Source: Phycisphaerae bacterium
Lineage (GTDB): Bacteria > Planctomycetota > Phycisphaerae > JAAYCJ01
Reading direction: 5' to 3'
Length of the DNA stretch: 17,540 nucleotides
Assembly: GCA_012514125.1 (NCBI GenBank)
Contig: JAAZAW010000001.1
Span: 1 to 17,540, forward strand
Shown here: positions 1 through 7,660 of the stretch, piece after piece
Layout: every line of letters begins with the position of its first letter
Numbering within the stretch: position 1 is the stretch's first letter
The notes under the pieces: model-generated
Databases searched by the model: none
Seen by the model: the letters and a program-made list of their open reading frames with translations, nothing else
Told to the model about the DNA's origin: nothing
Position numbers and translations under genes: made by a program

Positions 1-4
1 GACA

Positions 5-29
5 CGAAGCGAGAAGTGAATACGCTTCG
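5..29. repeat. Short inverted repeat (hairpin) before the 21-bp array
   Basis: The arms CGAAGCG (5-11) and CGCTTCG (23-29) are perfect reverse complements, 7 bp, with an 11-nt loop. There is no T-run after either arm, so it is not a clear terminator. It sits 15 nt before the 21-bp array and also overlaps the in-frame stop (17-19) that closes the array reading frame upstream. Function unknown. Confidence 0.5.
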
Positions 30-43
30 GGTTGCATCACGCC

Positions 44-180
44 GTGGACTTCCGCGAATCAACCGTGGAGGTCCGCGAGAGCGTCGGGGAAATCCACGAA
101 GCTGCGGTTGAGGTCCGCGAGACAGCCGTTGATCTCTCCGACGGCTCAGTGGACGTCAACGAGAACGCCGGGGACATCCG
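44..180. repeat. Imperfect 21-bp tandem repeat array (about 6.5 units)
   Basis: Contiguous 21-bp units begin at 44, 65, 86, 107, 128 and 149, with a partial unit from 170. Most units start GTGGA or GTTGA/GGGGA and carry a TCCGCGA-like core about eight bases in. Read on the plus strand, each unit is a heptapeptide: VDFREST, VEVRESV, GEIHEAA, VEVRETA, VDLSDGS, VDVNENA, GDIRNCY. This gives the pattern V/G-acidic-hydrophobic-x-acidic-x-x. The frame is open from a TTG at 32 to a stop at 218-220 (62 codons), but there is no ribosome binding site and the frame is closed upstream at 17-19. It could be the remnant of a larger heptad-repeat gene, a tiny real gene, or a non-coding minisatellite. The units touch, so it is not a CRISPR array. 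Nothing else coding is evident in 1-301. Confidence 0.8.
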
Positions 181-301
181 GAATTGTTACGTGGGTATTT
201 ATAATTATTTTCACTTATAATGTGGATGTTTTTGAATCTCGTCGGAAAGATTTTAGTCCGGGAGAGAAAGCGGCACCCTATCCACAACGTGAATGAGCAA
301 A

Positions 302-376
302 TCGGGGCGAAAGGATTCGAACCTTCGGCCTCCTGGTCCCAAACCAGGCGCTCTAGCCAAGCTGAGCTACGCCCCG
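302..376 (-). tRNA. tRNA-Pro (anticodon UGG)
   Basis: On the minus strand the sequence folds as a complete tRNA. The acceptor stem CGGGGCG (376-370) pairs with CGCCCCG (309-303), and the discriminator is A at 302. The D arm has GCTC/GAGC, the anticodon stem is CCTGG/CCAGG with loop TTTGGGA, so the anticodon is TGG, reading CCA/CCN proline codons. The T arm is GAAGG-TTCGAAT-CCTTT with one G-U pair. G37 next to the anticodon fits tRNA-Pro. CCA is not encoded: the flanking bases read TTTGC, so it must be added after transcription. It is divergent from the methyltransferase gene, which begins 63 nt away. No duplicated tRNA 3' end (attachment site) is visible in the window. Confidence 0.96.
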
Positions 377-397
377 AAATTCACTGGCACGACGTAT

Positions 398-424
398 CTT
401 ATAGTAGTATAGTGTAAATATCAA
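398..424 (-). promoter_or_regulatory. Possible sigma-70 promoter for tRNA-Pro
   Basis: On the minus strand TTGATA (424-419) and TATAAG (403-398) each match the -35 and -10 consensus at five of six positions. The spacer is 15 nt, shorter than ideal; reading TAAGAT as the -10 gives 17 nt but a poorer match. Transcription would start near 391, about 15 nt before the tRNA. The same AT-rich stretch must also hold the start signals of the divergent methyltransferase gene, for which no good promoter is seen. Confidence 0.4.
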
Positions 425-439
425 GAACGTGATGAAAAT

Positions 440-3265
440 ATGTTTGCCGGAGAGGTACAAACATTGATTTCAAGAGAAACGTTCCGAAAAATCGCTTCGC
501 TGGGCCATGACATACTCTGCTCCAATGGTGTATACACTCGTTTTCATTTTTCCAAGTCCCCACACACCTGGCCGGGCAAAACATTTCTGACGCTTGTCTA
601 TCTGCGAATGCTGCAATTACAAGGGCGGATCGAAAACGACCCTGCCGCCCCCCTGCCGAGACTTTTATCGGATATGGAGGCCATTTTACGCAAAATCCCC
701 CATCCGACCGGACAGTCCTGGTGGTATTTTTTTTCAAATTCCTGCGATACACGGGCGGAGCAATTCTGGTTTGCGTTGAAGGATACCCATTTCGACACCC
801 TCTGTCAAAATCCTGAAACGCTAAGCTGGTGTTATCAGTATTTTCTCGAGCCGGAGTTTAAGCTCAAGACTTTTTGCTCGCTCGGCGACTCCAAAATTAA
901 AAAGATGCCGTTGTCGTTTCGGACACAGCAATTTACTCCTCGCTGGATTGCCGATTTTCTGGCGCAAAATACAATAGGCCGGTTATGGCTGAATCATCAC
1001 CCCGACAGCCGATTAGTTCGGGACTGGCCTTATCTGGTTCCCGATCCAAACACGAACGAGGAATTGAAAGAGGCCAAACCGGCGAGAGAAATAAAAGTGC
1101 TCGATCCGGCGTGCGGGACAATGCACCTGGGGTTTTCCGCGATGAAGGTTATGGAAATGATCTATCGCGAAGAGCTGGAAAACGCAGGGAAAGCAGGCTG
1201 GCCCGATACACCTTCGGTTTTGAGGGAAGAGGAAATCAGGCCCGCGATCCTGCAACACAACCTTTATGGAGTCGACATCGATATTCTTGCCCTTGAACTG
1301 GCGGTGCTGGGGTTCTTTGTCGGCATGGGAGCAAGGGAATATCACCCGCCGAATCTTTATTGCGGTGATAGTTTGAAGAAAATCATTTTCAGAAAACTCC
1401 GGCAGATTCATTTTCCCACGCACTTCGATATCATTCTTTTAAATCCACCTTATCTCGACAAACGCGATTACCCCCCACAGCTCAAAACATTTATGGCTCG
1501 GCATTTTAAACTCATCGGAAGAAATCTTTATAGCGCATTTCTGGATCGTTCGATCGAGTTTCTGGCGAAGGATGGACGAATCGGGGCGGTAACGCCGCAG
1601 ACGTTCATGTTCATCCGATCCTTTGAAACGTTCAGACGATTTCTGCTCGATCGAACGGTTATCGAAACGCTGGCTCATACGGGGCTGAACACCTTTGAGG
1701 ACGCGGTGGTCGATTGTTCCCTTTATGTGCTGAAACGTCAGGACTCGCCGAGCCGGCGCGATAATCATGTGGGACAATATTTCCAATTGACAACCTTGAG
1801 TTCAGCGGAAGAAAAGAACGCCTGTATTTTAAAGGCGATTGAAGATTTACGAAATCGATCCTTCGTGACGACGAACTGCTATCAATATCGTCAGGGGGAT
1901 TTTAACGCCCTGCCCGGCTCACCGTGGGTCTATTGGATCAGTTCGGGCATTCGGAAAGTCTTTACCGACCTGCCGAAATTTTCGAGCCTGGCACAATTTC
2001 GGCAGGGATTGGCGACCACCGATAACGAGCGATTTATTCGTTACTGGTGGGAAATTCCACCGGATCGGATTGCGCTGAATTATCGAAATATCCAGGAGGC
2101 GATGACGTCGGGCAAGAAATGGTTTCCATACATGAAAGGCGGCGGATATCGCAAGTGGTACGGCATGCAGAAGTATCTGGTTAACTGGAGCGAAAACGGC
2201 AAAGAGATTAAAGAGGAAATTGTCCGGCGATATGCTTATCTGAAGGGCAACTGGCAATGGGTTGCCAAAAACAGTGAGTATTATTTTCGTGAAGGGGTGA
2301 CGTATTCTTATCTGACTTCAGGAAATTTCAGTGCCCGATATTCGCCGCCCGGTTCGATTTTCGACGTCGCGGGGTCGTCGATTTTTTCGGATGACCCGTA
2401 TCAGATTTTAGGTATTTTAAATTCCCGGTGGTGCCGGTTTGCCCTGGGCTTGATCAATCATACCGTCAATTTTCAGGTCGGAGATTTACAGCGGCTTCCG
2501 GCGCCGCGGAAACATTCTCCCACGCTCAATCATCTGGTGAAACGTGCCGTTGAACTTAGCAAGCGGCTGGATACTTTCGATGAAATTTCACCGAACTTTA
2601 TTTCTCCCCCGCCATGGATCGACGGATGCAAGACTGTCGAGACCATTCACCAGGAGTTGAACGAAATCCAAAGGCAAGTCGATGATGAAGTTTGTCGAAT
2701 CTATGACGGGTTGAATGAAGAAGATCGGAAACTTATCGAGCATCTCGCACCTTGCGATCATGCGTTTGAAACCATCACAAAACAACAACTGGCAAGACAA
2801 TGGATTTCTTATTCGGTCGGGGTCGTTCTCGGACGCTATTTACCGCAAGAGATCGCTTTTAAGATGCGCGACGCCCTTCCGAATCTTCATCCCTTTGTTC
2901 CGGACGACAATCGTGGATTTGCAGCCGACATCGGAACTGCGCTGGATTGGCTTGTGGGGCGTGAGCATCGACGGGAAATCATCGAAACCGCCACGAACGG
3001 CACTGGTTTATATTCGTTTCTTGAACGCGAATTTTTTGAAGATCATTTTCGACAATATCATCAAAGGCCGATCTATTGGCTTTTAAGGTATGGCTCGCAG
3101 CTTTTTGTCGCATCGTATTTGAACGCGGCGGATAAATACTCCGGGAAGTTTTACCTTCCCCACCAGGCACCGATTCAGTTTGATTTCGATCTGGGAATTC
3201 AAAGAAACATGAAACGGGTAGAAGATTTTCTGGCCTTGCCTTCCTGGCGTCGATATTTGAAGTAA
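440..3265 (+). CDS. PglX/DrmMI-like adenine-specific DNA methyltransferase, standing alone
   Basis: A 941-residue class I N6-adenine methyltransferase. Visible are the AdoMet motif I DPACGTMHLG (222-231), an acidic motif in YGVDIDILALEL (276-287) and the catalytic NPPY (335-338) after a FDIILL strand. Beyond the core it carries several signatures I associate with BREX PglX and DISARM DrmMI proteins: QFTPRWIADFLAQNTIGRLW (164-183), RQGLATTDNERF (521-532), KWFPYMKGGGYRKWYG (560-575), VNWSENG (581-587), INHTVNFQVGDLQRLP (672-687) and RPIYWLLRYG near the C terminus. These proteins methylate a non-palindromic site on host DNA so that the defence system ignores it. PglX is usually somewhat longer (around 1,200 residues). 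The frame is closed by TAG at 410-412 and ATG 440 is the first start; the ribosome binding site is weak. No partner gene (brxL, pglZ, brxC, drmA-C) is seen, and its neighbours are a tRNA and a convergent TPR gene. A single-chain type IIG enzyme is the main alternative, but no PD-ExK nuclease domain is obvious. Confidence 0.85.
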   Translation: MFAGEVQTLISRETFRKIASLGHDILCSNGVYTRFHFSKSPHTWPGKTFLTLVYLRMLQLQGRIENDPAAPLPRLLSDMEAILRKIPHPTGQSWWYFFSNSCDTRAEQFWFALKDTHFDTLCQNPETLSWCYQYFLEPEFKLKTFCSLGDSKIKKMPLSFRTQQFTPRWIADFLAQNTIGRLWLNHHPDSRLVRDWPYLVPDPNTNEELKEAKPAREIKVLDPACGTMHLGFSAMKVMEMIYREELENAGKAGWPDTPSVLREEEIRPAILQHNLYGVDIDILALELAVLGFFVGMGAREYHPPNLYCGDSLKKIIFRKLRQIHFPTHFDIILLNPPYLDKRDYPPQLKTFMARHFKLIGRNLYSAFLDRSIEFLAKDGRIGAVTPQTFMFIRSFETFRRFLLDRTVIETLAHTGLNTFEDAVVDCSLYVLKRQDSPSRRDNHVGQYFQLTTLSSAEEKNACILKAIEDLRNRSFVTTNCYQYRQGDFNALPGSPWVYWISSGIRKVFTDLPKFSSLAQFRQGLATTDNERFIRYWWEIPPDRIALNYRNIQEAMTSGKKWFPYMKGGGYRKWYGMQKYLVNWSENGKEIKEEIVRRYAYLKGNWQWVAKNSEYYFREGVTYSYLTSGNFSARYSPPGSIFDVAGSSIFSDDPYQILGILNSRWCRFALGLINHTVNFQVGDLQRLPAPRKHSPTLNHLVKRAVELSKRLDTFDEISPNFISPPPWIDGCKTVETIHQELNEIQRQVDDEVCRIYDGLNEEDRKLIEHLAPCDHAFETITKQQLARQWISYSVGVVLGRYLPQEIAFKMRDALPNLHPFVPDDNRGFAADIGTALDWLVGREHRREIIETATNGTGLYSFLEREFFEDHFRQYHQRPIYWLLRYGSQLFVASYLNAADKYSGKFYLPHQAPIQFDFDLGIQRNMKRVEDFLALPSWRRYLK

Positions 3266-3306
3266 ACAACACTGTTGACGATGTGAGGGATGTATCCTTT
3301 CGGACT

Positions 3307-6300
3307 TTATTCCAGCCGGTTAAGTTTATTAATGGTGCGTTGCGGCATTGCCGGTTCGAGAGTGGTAACATCATGTTTTTCGGCTACACGAATCGATTCC
3401 TGCCAACAGTAACGAGCCTGTTCGATTTTTTCCAATTGGAAGCAGATATCGCCCAGGTGGTCGAGGACCACTGGATCGGGTTCATCCATGCTCCGGTACG
3501 CCATCATGGTATATTGGTAGGCCTGCTCGTATTTCCCCTGTCGATAAAGTACCCAGCCGAGACTGTCAAGATAGGCACCAAGCCCGGGTTCGGTAGCCAG
3601 CGCTTTGCGAATCAGTCTTTCGGCACGTGCGAAATCCTTGCCGCTATTGGCCAGGGCATATCCCAAGGAATTATTCGCCCAGCCGAGATTGGGGTTGACC
3701 GCCAGAATCGTTTCGAGCAACTGGATGGCTTGATCGCTTCTGCCCGCGGCGAAATAACATGCCGTTAGAACCTGCTGCCATTGATTTTTGGTTTGGCCGT
3801 CCGACAGATCATGTTGAGTCAGAATATATTTTTCCGCCTCGTCAAACCGCCCTGCCATTTCCAGGGAATGGACGACCTGCTGATGAAGCGTGGTAGTGAT
3901 CATGGACGATTTGGAATATTGCGCGAGCTGTTTTTGCGTGTATTGAATGGCGGTGTCATACTGTCCCGCTTGCTGATAGCACTGAATCAGCATAAGAACT
4001 GCCGATATTTTTTTCTCCTGCGGCAAAGCATCCACAAGTGATTGTGCGAGCGTAATCGCCTGATCATATTGCTTGAGTTTCAAGAGAGGCTCAATTTTCA
4101 AAGTGTTGAAAAATGTTTTATTTTCCGGCGAATCGGCAGTGAATTGGTCGATGACGTTGACGGCGTCTTCGGGACGATCCGATTTTAGATAAATCAAGAC
4201 CTGCGATTGTTGCCACAGTGAAATCGACTGTTCTTTATTTTTAATCAGATCGGTGGTCAATGCCAGAGCTTCATCGTACATCTTCAATTTGAGCAGCGCA
4301 TCGATTTTCATCTGAAGATATCGCACGCGATCTTCGCGTGACGCTGAAACGAGCCATTCATCGAGGACTTTCATCGCATCGAGGATTCGATCCTGATATA
4401 CATAACACGAAATGAGCCAATTTTGAAATTCCGCTTTTTGCTGCGGATCTTTTTCGTCCTTCAGTAAAGTTTCAATCAAGGGCCGGGCTTTAGCGTAATT
4501 CTGCCAATCCATGTACATTCTGGCCAGGGCAATTTCAGACACCCGAAGTTTAGGCCAGTCTTGAATCAATTGCAGCCAGGCGTTTTCGGCAATTTCATAC
4601 TCCAATAACTTCCAATGGGCAAGCGCGCTGATTTGCAGCAATCGTTTATAATTGGCCGGTTCGATCAACGCTTCGCGTGCCAGTGTATCTTCGGCGATGT
4701 CCCCTGCCTGGGCAAAATTACTGATGTTGTATTCCAATTCAGCCAAATCGCATTCGACGATGCCGGAGGTGAGTCGATCTTTTAACTTCAAAAGTTGATC
4801 ACGATAGACGCCGACGTCCTGATCTTTAAGAAAAGTCAGCTTGGCGTTAAGAAGATCATAGTCATCGTCGCGTCCATAACGCAGACTGTAATTTTGAAGA
4901 ATATTCTCCGCCAGATCGTTGGTATTTGAATCCATGAGAATCCGAGCCACACGAATCAGGGAACGTGGCCCCGCGATCTGGTTGCCAATAAGCTCTTTCA
5001 AAATCGTCATGGCCTGGGACGATTCGTTCGATTGCAGATAGACTTCCACAAGCGTCAATAAAATCTGATCCGATTCCGGATTGAGTTTTCTTGCCTGTTC
5101 GAGTGATTCACGAGCCGCCGCAAGCTCATTGAGTTGAACGAGCGACAAGCCCTTGATGAAATAGATGCTGCCAGTTTTCATATTTCTCGAAATCGCCTGG
5201 TCCATCAGAGATATCGTGGCGGACCAGTTCCTTTGCATGTAGACCAAATGTCCCCATTGCACATACACGGGAAGAAATTGATCGGTTACAGCCATGACCT
5301 GCTTGTAAAACTTTTCTGCACCGGCATAATCATGACAAACCTGTGCGGTAAGCCCCAGCAAGAACGTTTTGGCAATCGCTTTGTCCGGTGCCACATCCAT
5401 CTGTAGCAACGTTTGATGGAGTTTCTTCCCCAAGTTGAAATCGAGCGAGTCGATAATGTCGGGAATCCCTGCAAAAATGTTTGGATTTATCGCGGCGACG
5501 TTGATCAGGGTAATAGCCGCCTGTGTGGTTTGCTCCACGGCGTCATAGGCTTTGACCTGATACCAGATCGTTTGACTGTCGGCGGACTTCACCATTCGGA
5601 TTTTTTTCAAAAGCGAAATCGACGCATTGAAATTTCCCGCATTTTGAAGTTCGCGAACCAGCCTGAGTCCCCATTCGATATTTTGCTCGCCAGGTTGATA
5701 GACATGAATGATTTTCTCAGGCCAATCGTCGGGATAAAGCAATTTATACAATTCAACAACCGATTCATCGATATTGTTTTTGGCAATCTGGTCAAGAAGC
5801 ATTCCGGCTTGTTTTTTGTCGTCCAGGGTGATGTATGTTTTGATTATGCCAAGTTGAGCCGATCTCTGAACCGCGGGAATTTTTTCAGCACGTTTATAAT
5901 AATCCAATGCCTGCGGATATTGCTTAAGTTTCAACGAAAACTCGCCGAGAAGCAGATACAAGCCCGGGCGATAAATTTCGACCATTCGGGTGATGCGTGT
6001 GTCCGGGATATTGGCCTGACCATTAAGCCGGTCCAATTCGTCAAGCAACGGACCATATACTTCCACCGTCGCGGTAAGATACCCCTGCCCTGCCAGTGCG
6101 CCGCCGAGTTTGAACGCCGCCAGCAGATTTTCCAGTTTTGGAAGCCCGTCCTTTGAATTCCGACGATTCATCGCTTGAACCAGATGTACCAGAGCCTGGT
6201 CAAATTCCTTCTCGTCAAGGAGCATGCTGCCCAGAATATAGTTGGCGAGCGATTCGTTCGGGTCCTGAGTCAGTACAATACGGGCATGTTTGGCGGCCAA

Positions 6301-6696
6301 GGTATGATCGTCCTGTTCAAACGCCAGCGTCATCAGCAATGTATGCGCCGGCAAATAATCAGGATCGAGTTCGATGGCTTTTTGAAGTTCGCTGATGGCG
6401 AGTTTATAACTTTTTTCCGAAATAGCTTCTTTGGCCTGGAAATAGGCCATCACCGCTTCGGAAACAATTTTTCTTTCCGACATCACAGGTGCGGAAGTCG
6501 TGACAGGCAAGGTCGTCGAACCGATATCGCCGACAATCTCCGACAAGCGCATTTCCGCCTTGCGAGACGGATCAAGCGTGTTTTTATCCGATGCCTTGAT
6601 GACCGATGCGGACTGACATCCCACAAGGAGGATAAAACCAAGAACGATCGTCCGCACGAAATGTCGTTTCTTACACAAAAGTGATTGTGAAATCAC
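3307..6696 (-). CDS. Large TPR-repeat lipoprotein
   Basis: An 1,129-residue protein of unknown specific function. The start has a basic stretch (KKRHFVR), a hydrophobic core and a lipobox LVGC with the lipidated Cys at residue 27, so it should be exported and anchored in a membrane. Almost all the rest reads as helical tetratricopeptide repeats, e.g. AISELQKAIELDPDYLPAHT near residue 100 and, at the C-terminal end, NNSLGYALANSGKDFARAER and YLDSLGWVLYRQGKYEQAYQ. TPR arrays bind proteins and scaffold complexes. The start is GTG (6696-6694), overlapping the hisG stop TGA (6695-6693) by 4 nt; this points to translational coupling, and the start gives a well-formed signal peptide. It is the last gene of the nusA run and converges on the methyltransferase gene with a 41-nt gap. 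The C-terminal repeats resemble those of other large bacterial TPR lipoproteins; a link to histidine synthesis is not implied by sequence. Confidence 0.88.
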   Translation of the reverse strand: MISQSLLCKKRHFVRTIVLGFILLVGCQSASVIKASDKNTLDPSRKAEMRLSEIVGDIGSTTLPVTTSAPVMSERKIVSEAVMAYFQAKEAISEKSYKLAISELQKAIELDPDYLPAHTLLMTLAFEQDDHTLAAKHARIVLTQDPNESLANYILGSMLLDEKEFDQALVHLVQAMNRRNSKDGLPKLENLLAAFKLGGALAGQGYLTATVEVYGPLLDELDRLNGQANIPDTRITRMVEIYRPGLYLLLGEFSLKLKQYPQALDYYKRAEKIPAVQRSAQLGIIKTYITLDDKKQAGMLLDQIAKNNIDESVVELYKLLYPDDWPEKIIHVYQPGEQNIEWGLRLVRELQNAGNFNASISLLKKIRMVKSADSQTIWYQVKAYDAVEQTTQAAITLINVAAINPNIFAGIPDIIDSLDFNLGKKLHQTLLQMDVAPDKAIAKTFLLGLTAQVCHDYAGAEKFYKQVMAVTDQFLPVYVQWGHLVYMQRNWSATISLMDQAISRNMKTGSIYFIKGLSLVQLNELAAARESLEQARKLNPESDQILLTLVEVYLQSNESSQAMTILKELIGNQIAGPRSLIRVARILMDSNTNDLAENILQNYSLRYGRDDDYDLLNAKLTFLKDQDVGVYRDQLLKLKDRLTSGIVECDLAELEYNISNFAQAGDIAEDTLAREALIEPANYKRLLQISALAHWKLLEYEIAENAWLQLIQDWPKLRVSEIALARMYMDWQNYAKARPLIETLLKDEKDPQQKAEFQNWLISCYVYQDRILDAMKVLDEWLVSASREDRVRYLQMKIDALLKLKMYDEALALTTDLIKNKEQSISLWQQSQVLIYLKSDRPEDAVNVIDQFTADSPENKTFFNTLKIEPLLKLKQYDQAITLAQSLVDALPQEKKISAVLMLIQCYQQAGQYDTAIQYTQKQLAQYSKSSMITTTLHQQVVHSLEMAGRFDEAEKYILTQHDLSDGQTKNQWQQVLTACYFAAGRSDQAIQLLETILAVNPNLGWANNSLGYALANSGKDFARAERLIRKALATEPGLGAYLDSLGWVLYRQGKYEQAYQYTMMAYRSMDEPDPVVLDHLGDICFQLEKIEQARYCWQESIRVAEKHDVTTLEPAMPQRTINKLNRLE

Positions 6697-7586
6697 GGAA
6701 TCACCTTATTGAGCGGATAGGTTATAATTCCCGTGGCGCCGGCTTTTTTAAGCAGAGGAACCAATTCGCGTTCCTGTGTTTCTTCCAGAATAACTTCAAT
6801 CGCCGACCAGCCTTTTTCCGCCAGCGTGCTGACCGTGGGAGACTTTTCCGCAGGTAAAATTCCCAAAACCTCAGCCATCGCGGTTTCCGGAACGTTCATC
6901 TTCAAACCGACCTTGAATGCCGCTTCGATAGCGCCCTTGACCAGCAACGTGATACATTCAGCCTTGTTGCGTTTCCATGGGTCGTTCCAGGCTTCACTGT
7001 TGGCGATAAGTCGAGGGGTGCTCTCCAACACATCGGCGATAATCCGAAGGTTATTCGCCCGTAAACTGCTGCCTGTTTCGGTCAATTCGACGATCCCGCT
7101 GAGAAGCCGTGCTTTGACTTCGGTGGCGCCCCAGGAGAATTCCACACGAACATCCACACCGCGAGACGTGAAGAAACTTTTCGTCACGTTCACCAGTTCG
7201 GTTGCTACAATGCCGCCCTGCAAGTCTTCAGGCTTTTCAATTTTGGATTCCGCAGGCACTGCCAGCACCCATCGAGCGGGCTTTTTACTCGTTTTGGAAT
7301 AAACCAGCTCACAGATTTCGACGACCTTCGATTCATTTTCGCAAATCCAGTCGTATCCCGTCAAACCGATATCGATGACACCTTCCTGGACGTATCTGCT
7401 CATTTCCTGTGCGCGAAACAAAATACATTCGATTTCCGGATCGTTCACCGAAGGAAAATAACTTCGCGAATCGCACGAGATCGCAAATCCCGCCCGACGA
7501 AACAAATCAAACGTCGATTCCTGCAAACTTCCCTTGGGCAATCCTACTTTCAAAACCTTCTTTGGCTGATTATCCGACTTGATCAT
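6693..7586 (-). CDS. hisG: ATP phosphoribosyltransferase, long form
   Basis: HisG joins ATP and PRPP to give phosphoribosyl-ATP, the committed step of histidine synthesis in the cytosol. The 297-residue product has the opening KVGLPKGSLQ (13-22), DIGLTGYDW (72-80) and the PRPP-binding loop ELTETGSSLR (167-176). Residues about 220-297 form the extra C-terminal regulatory domain of the long, HisZ-independent class, usually inhibited by histidine; it ends in TGIITYPLNKVIP. The start chosen is ATG 7586 because AAGGAG lies 5 nt upstream; a TTG/ATG pair 27 nt upstream in frame (7613) would add nine residues but would put that ribosome binding site inside the gene. No other his gene is in the window, so hisG is apart from a his operon here. 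It overlaps the next gene (TPR lipoprotein) by 4 nt. Confidence 0.96.
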   Translation of the reverse strand: MIKSDNQPKKVLKVGLPKGSLQESTFDLFRRAGFAISCDSRSYFPSVNDPEIECILFRAQEMSRYVQEGVIDIGLTGYDWICENESKVVEICELVYSKTSKKPARWVLAVPAESKIEKPEDLQGGIVATELVNVTKSFFTSRGVDVRVEFSWGATEVKARLLSGIVELTETGSSLRANNLRIIADVLESTPRLIANSEAWNDPWKRNKAECITLLVKGAIEAAFKVGLKMNVPETAMAEVLGILPAEKSPTVSTLAEKGWSAIEVILEETQERELVPLLKKAGATGIITYPLNKVIP

Positions 7587-7591
7587 CCTTA

Positions 7592-7597
7592 CTCCTT
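7592..7597 (-). promoter_or_regulatory. Ribosome binding site deciding the hisG start
   Basis: On the minus strand AAGGAG is followed by TAAGG and then ATG (7586), an ideal spacing of 5 nt. It favours this ATG over the in-frame TTG at 7613 and the ATG at 7610. Confidence 0.8.
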
Positions 7598-7660
7598 GGT
7601 TCACCTGCATCAACTAATTTACAATTTCTCAAAAAAACATATTCGCTGTTTTCGGGATTT

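Noticed and set aside
44..180. CRISPR array
   Set aside because: Units are contiguous, vary throughout and lack constant-repeat/unique-spacer structure.
302..376. tRNA as a used phage attachment site
   Set aside because: No second copy of the tRNA 3' end and no integrase gene are visible in the window.
385..414. Promoter for the methyltransferase gene using TATAGT at 409-414
   Set aside because: The matching -35 is poor (TGGCAC) and spacing is 18 nt; not supportable.
3267..3277. Inverted repeat CAACA-C-TGTTG between convergent genes as a terminator
   Set aside because: Only 5 bp with a loop too small unless two pairs are opened, AT-rich and no proper T-run; too weak to call.
5413..6156. 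247-codon plus-strand open frame inside the TPR lipoprotein gene
   Set aside because: It is antisense to a clear TPR coding sequence, has no family-like sequence and no ribosome binding site; a shadow frame.
7587..7613. Upstream TTG/ATG start for hisG
   Set aside because: The strong AAGGAG would fall within the gene, and the added nine residues are not part of the conserved HisG start.
7587..7660. Terminator or promoter between the HhH-like gene and hisG
   Set aside because: There is a T-run on the minus strand but no stem before it, and no good -35/-10 pair; the genes are treated as one run.
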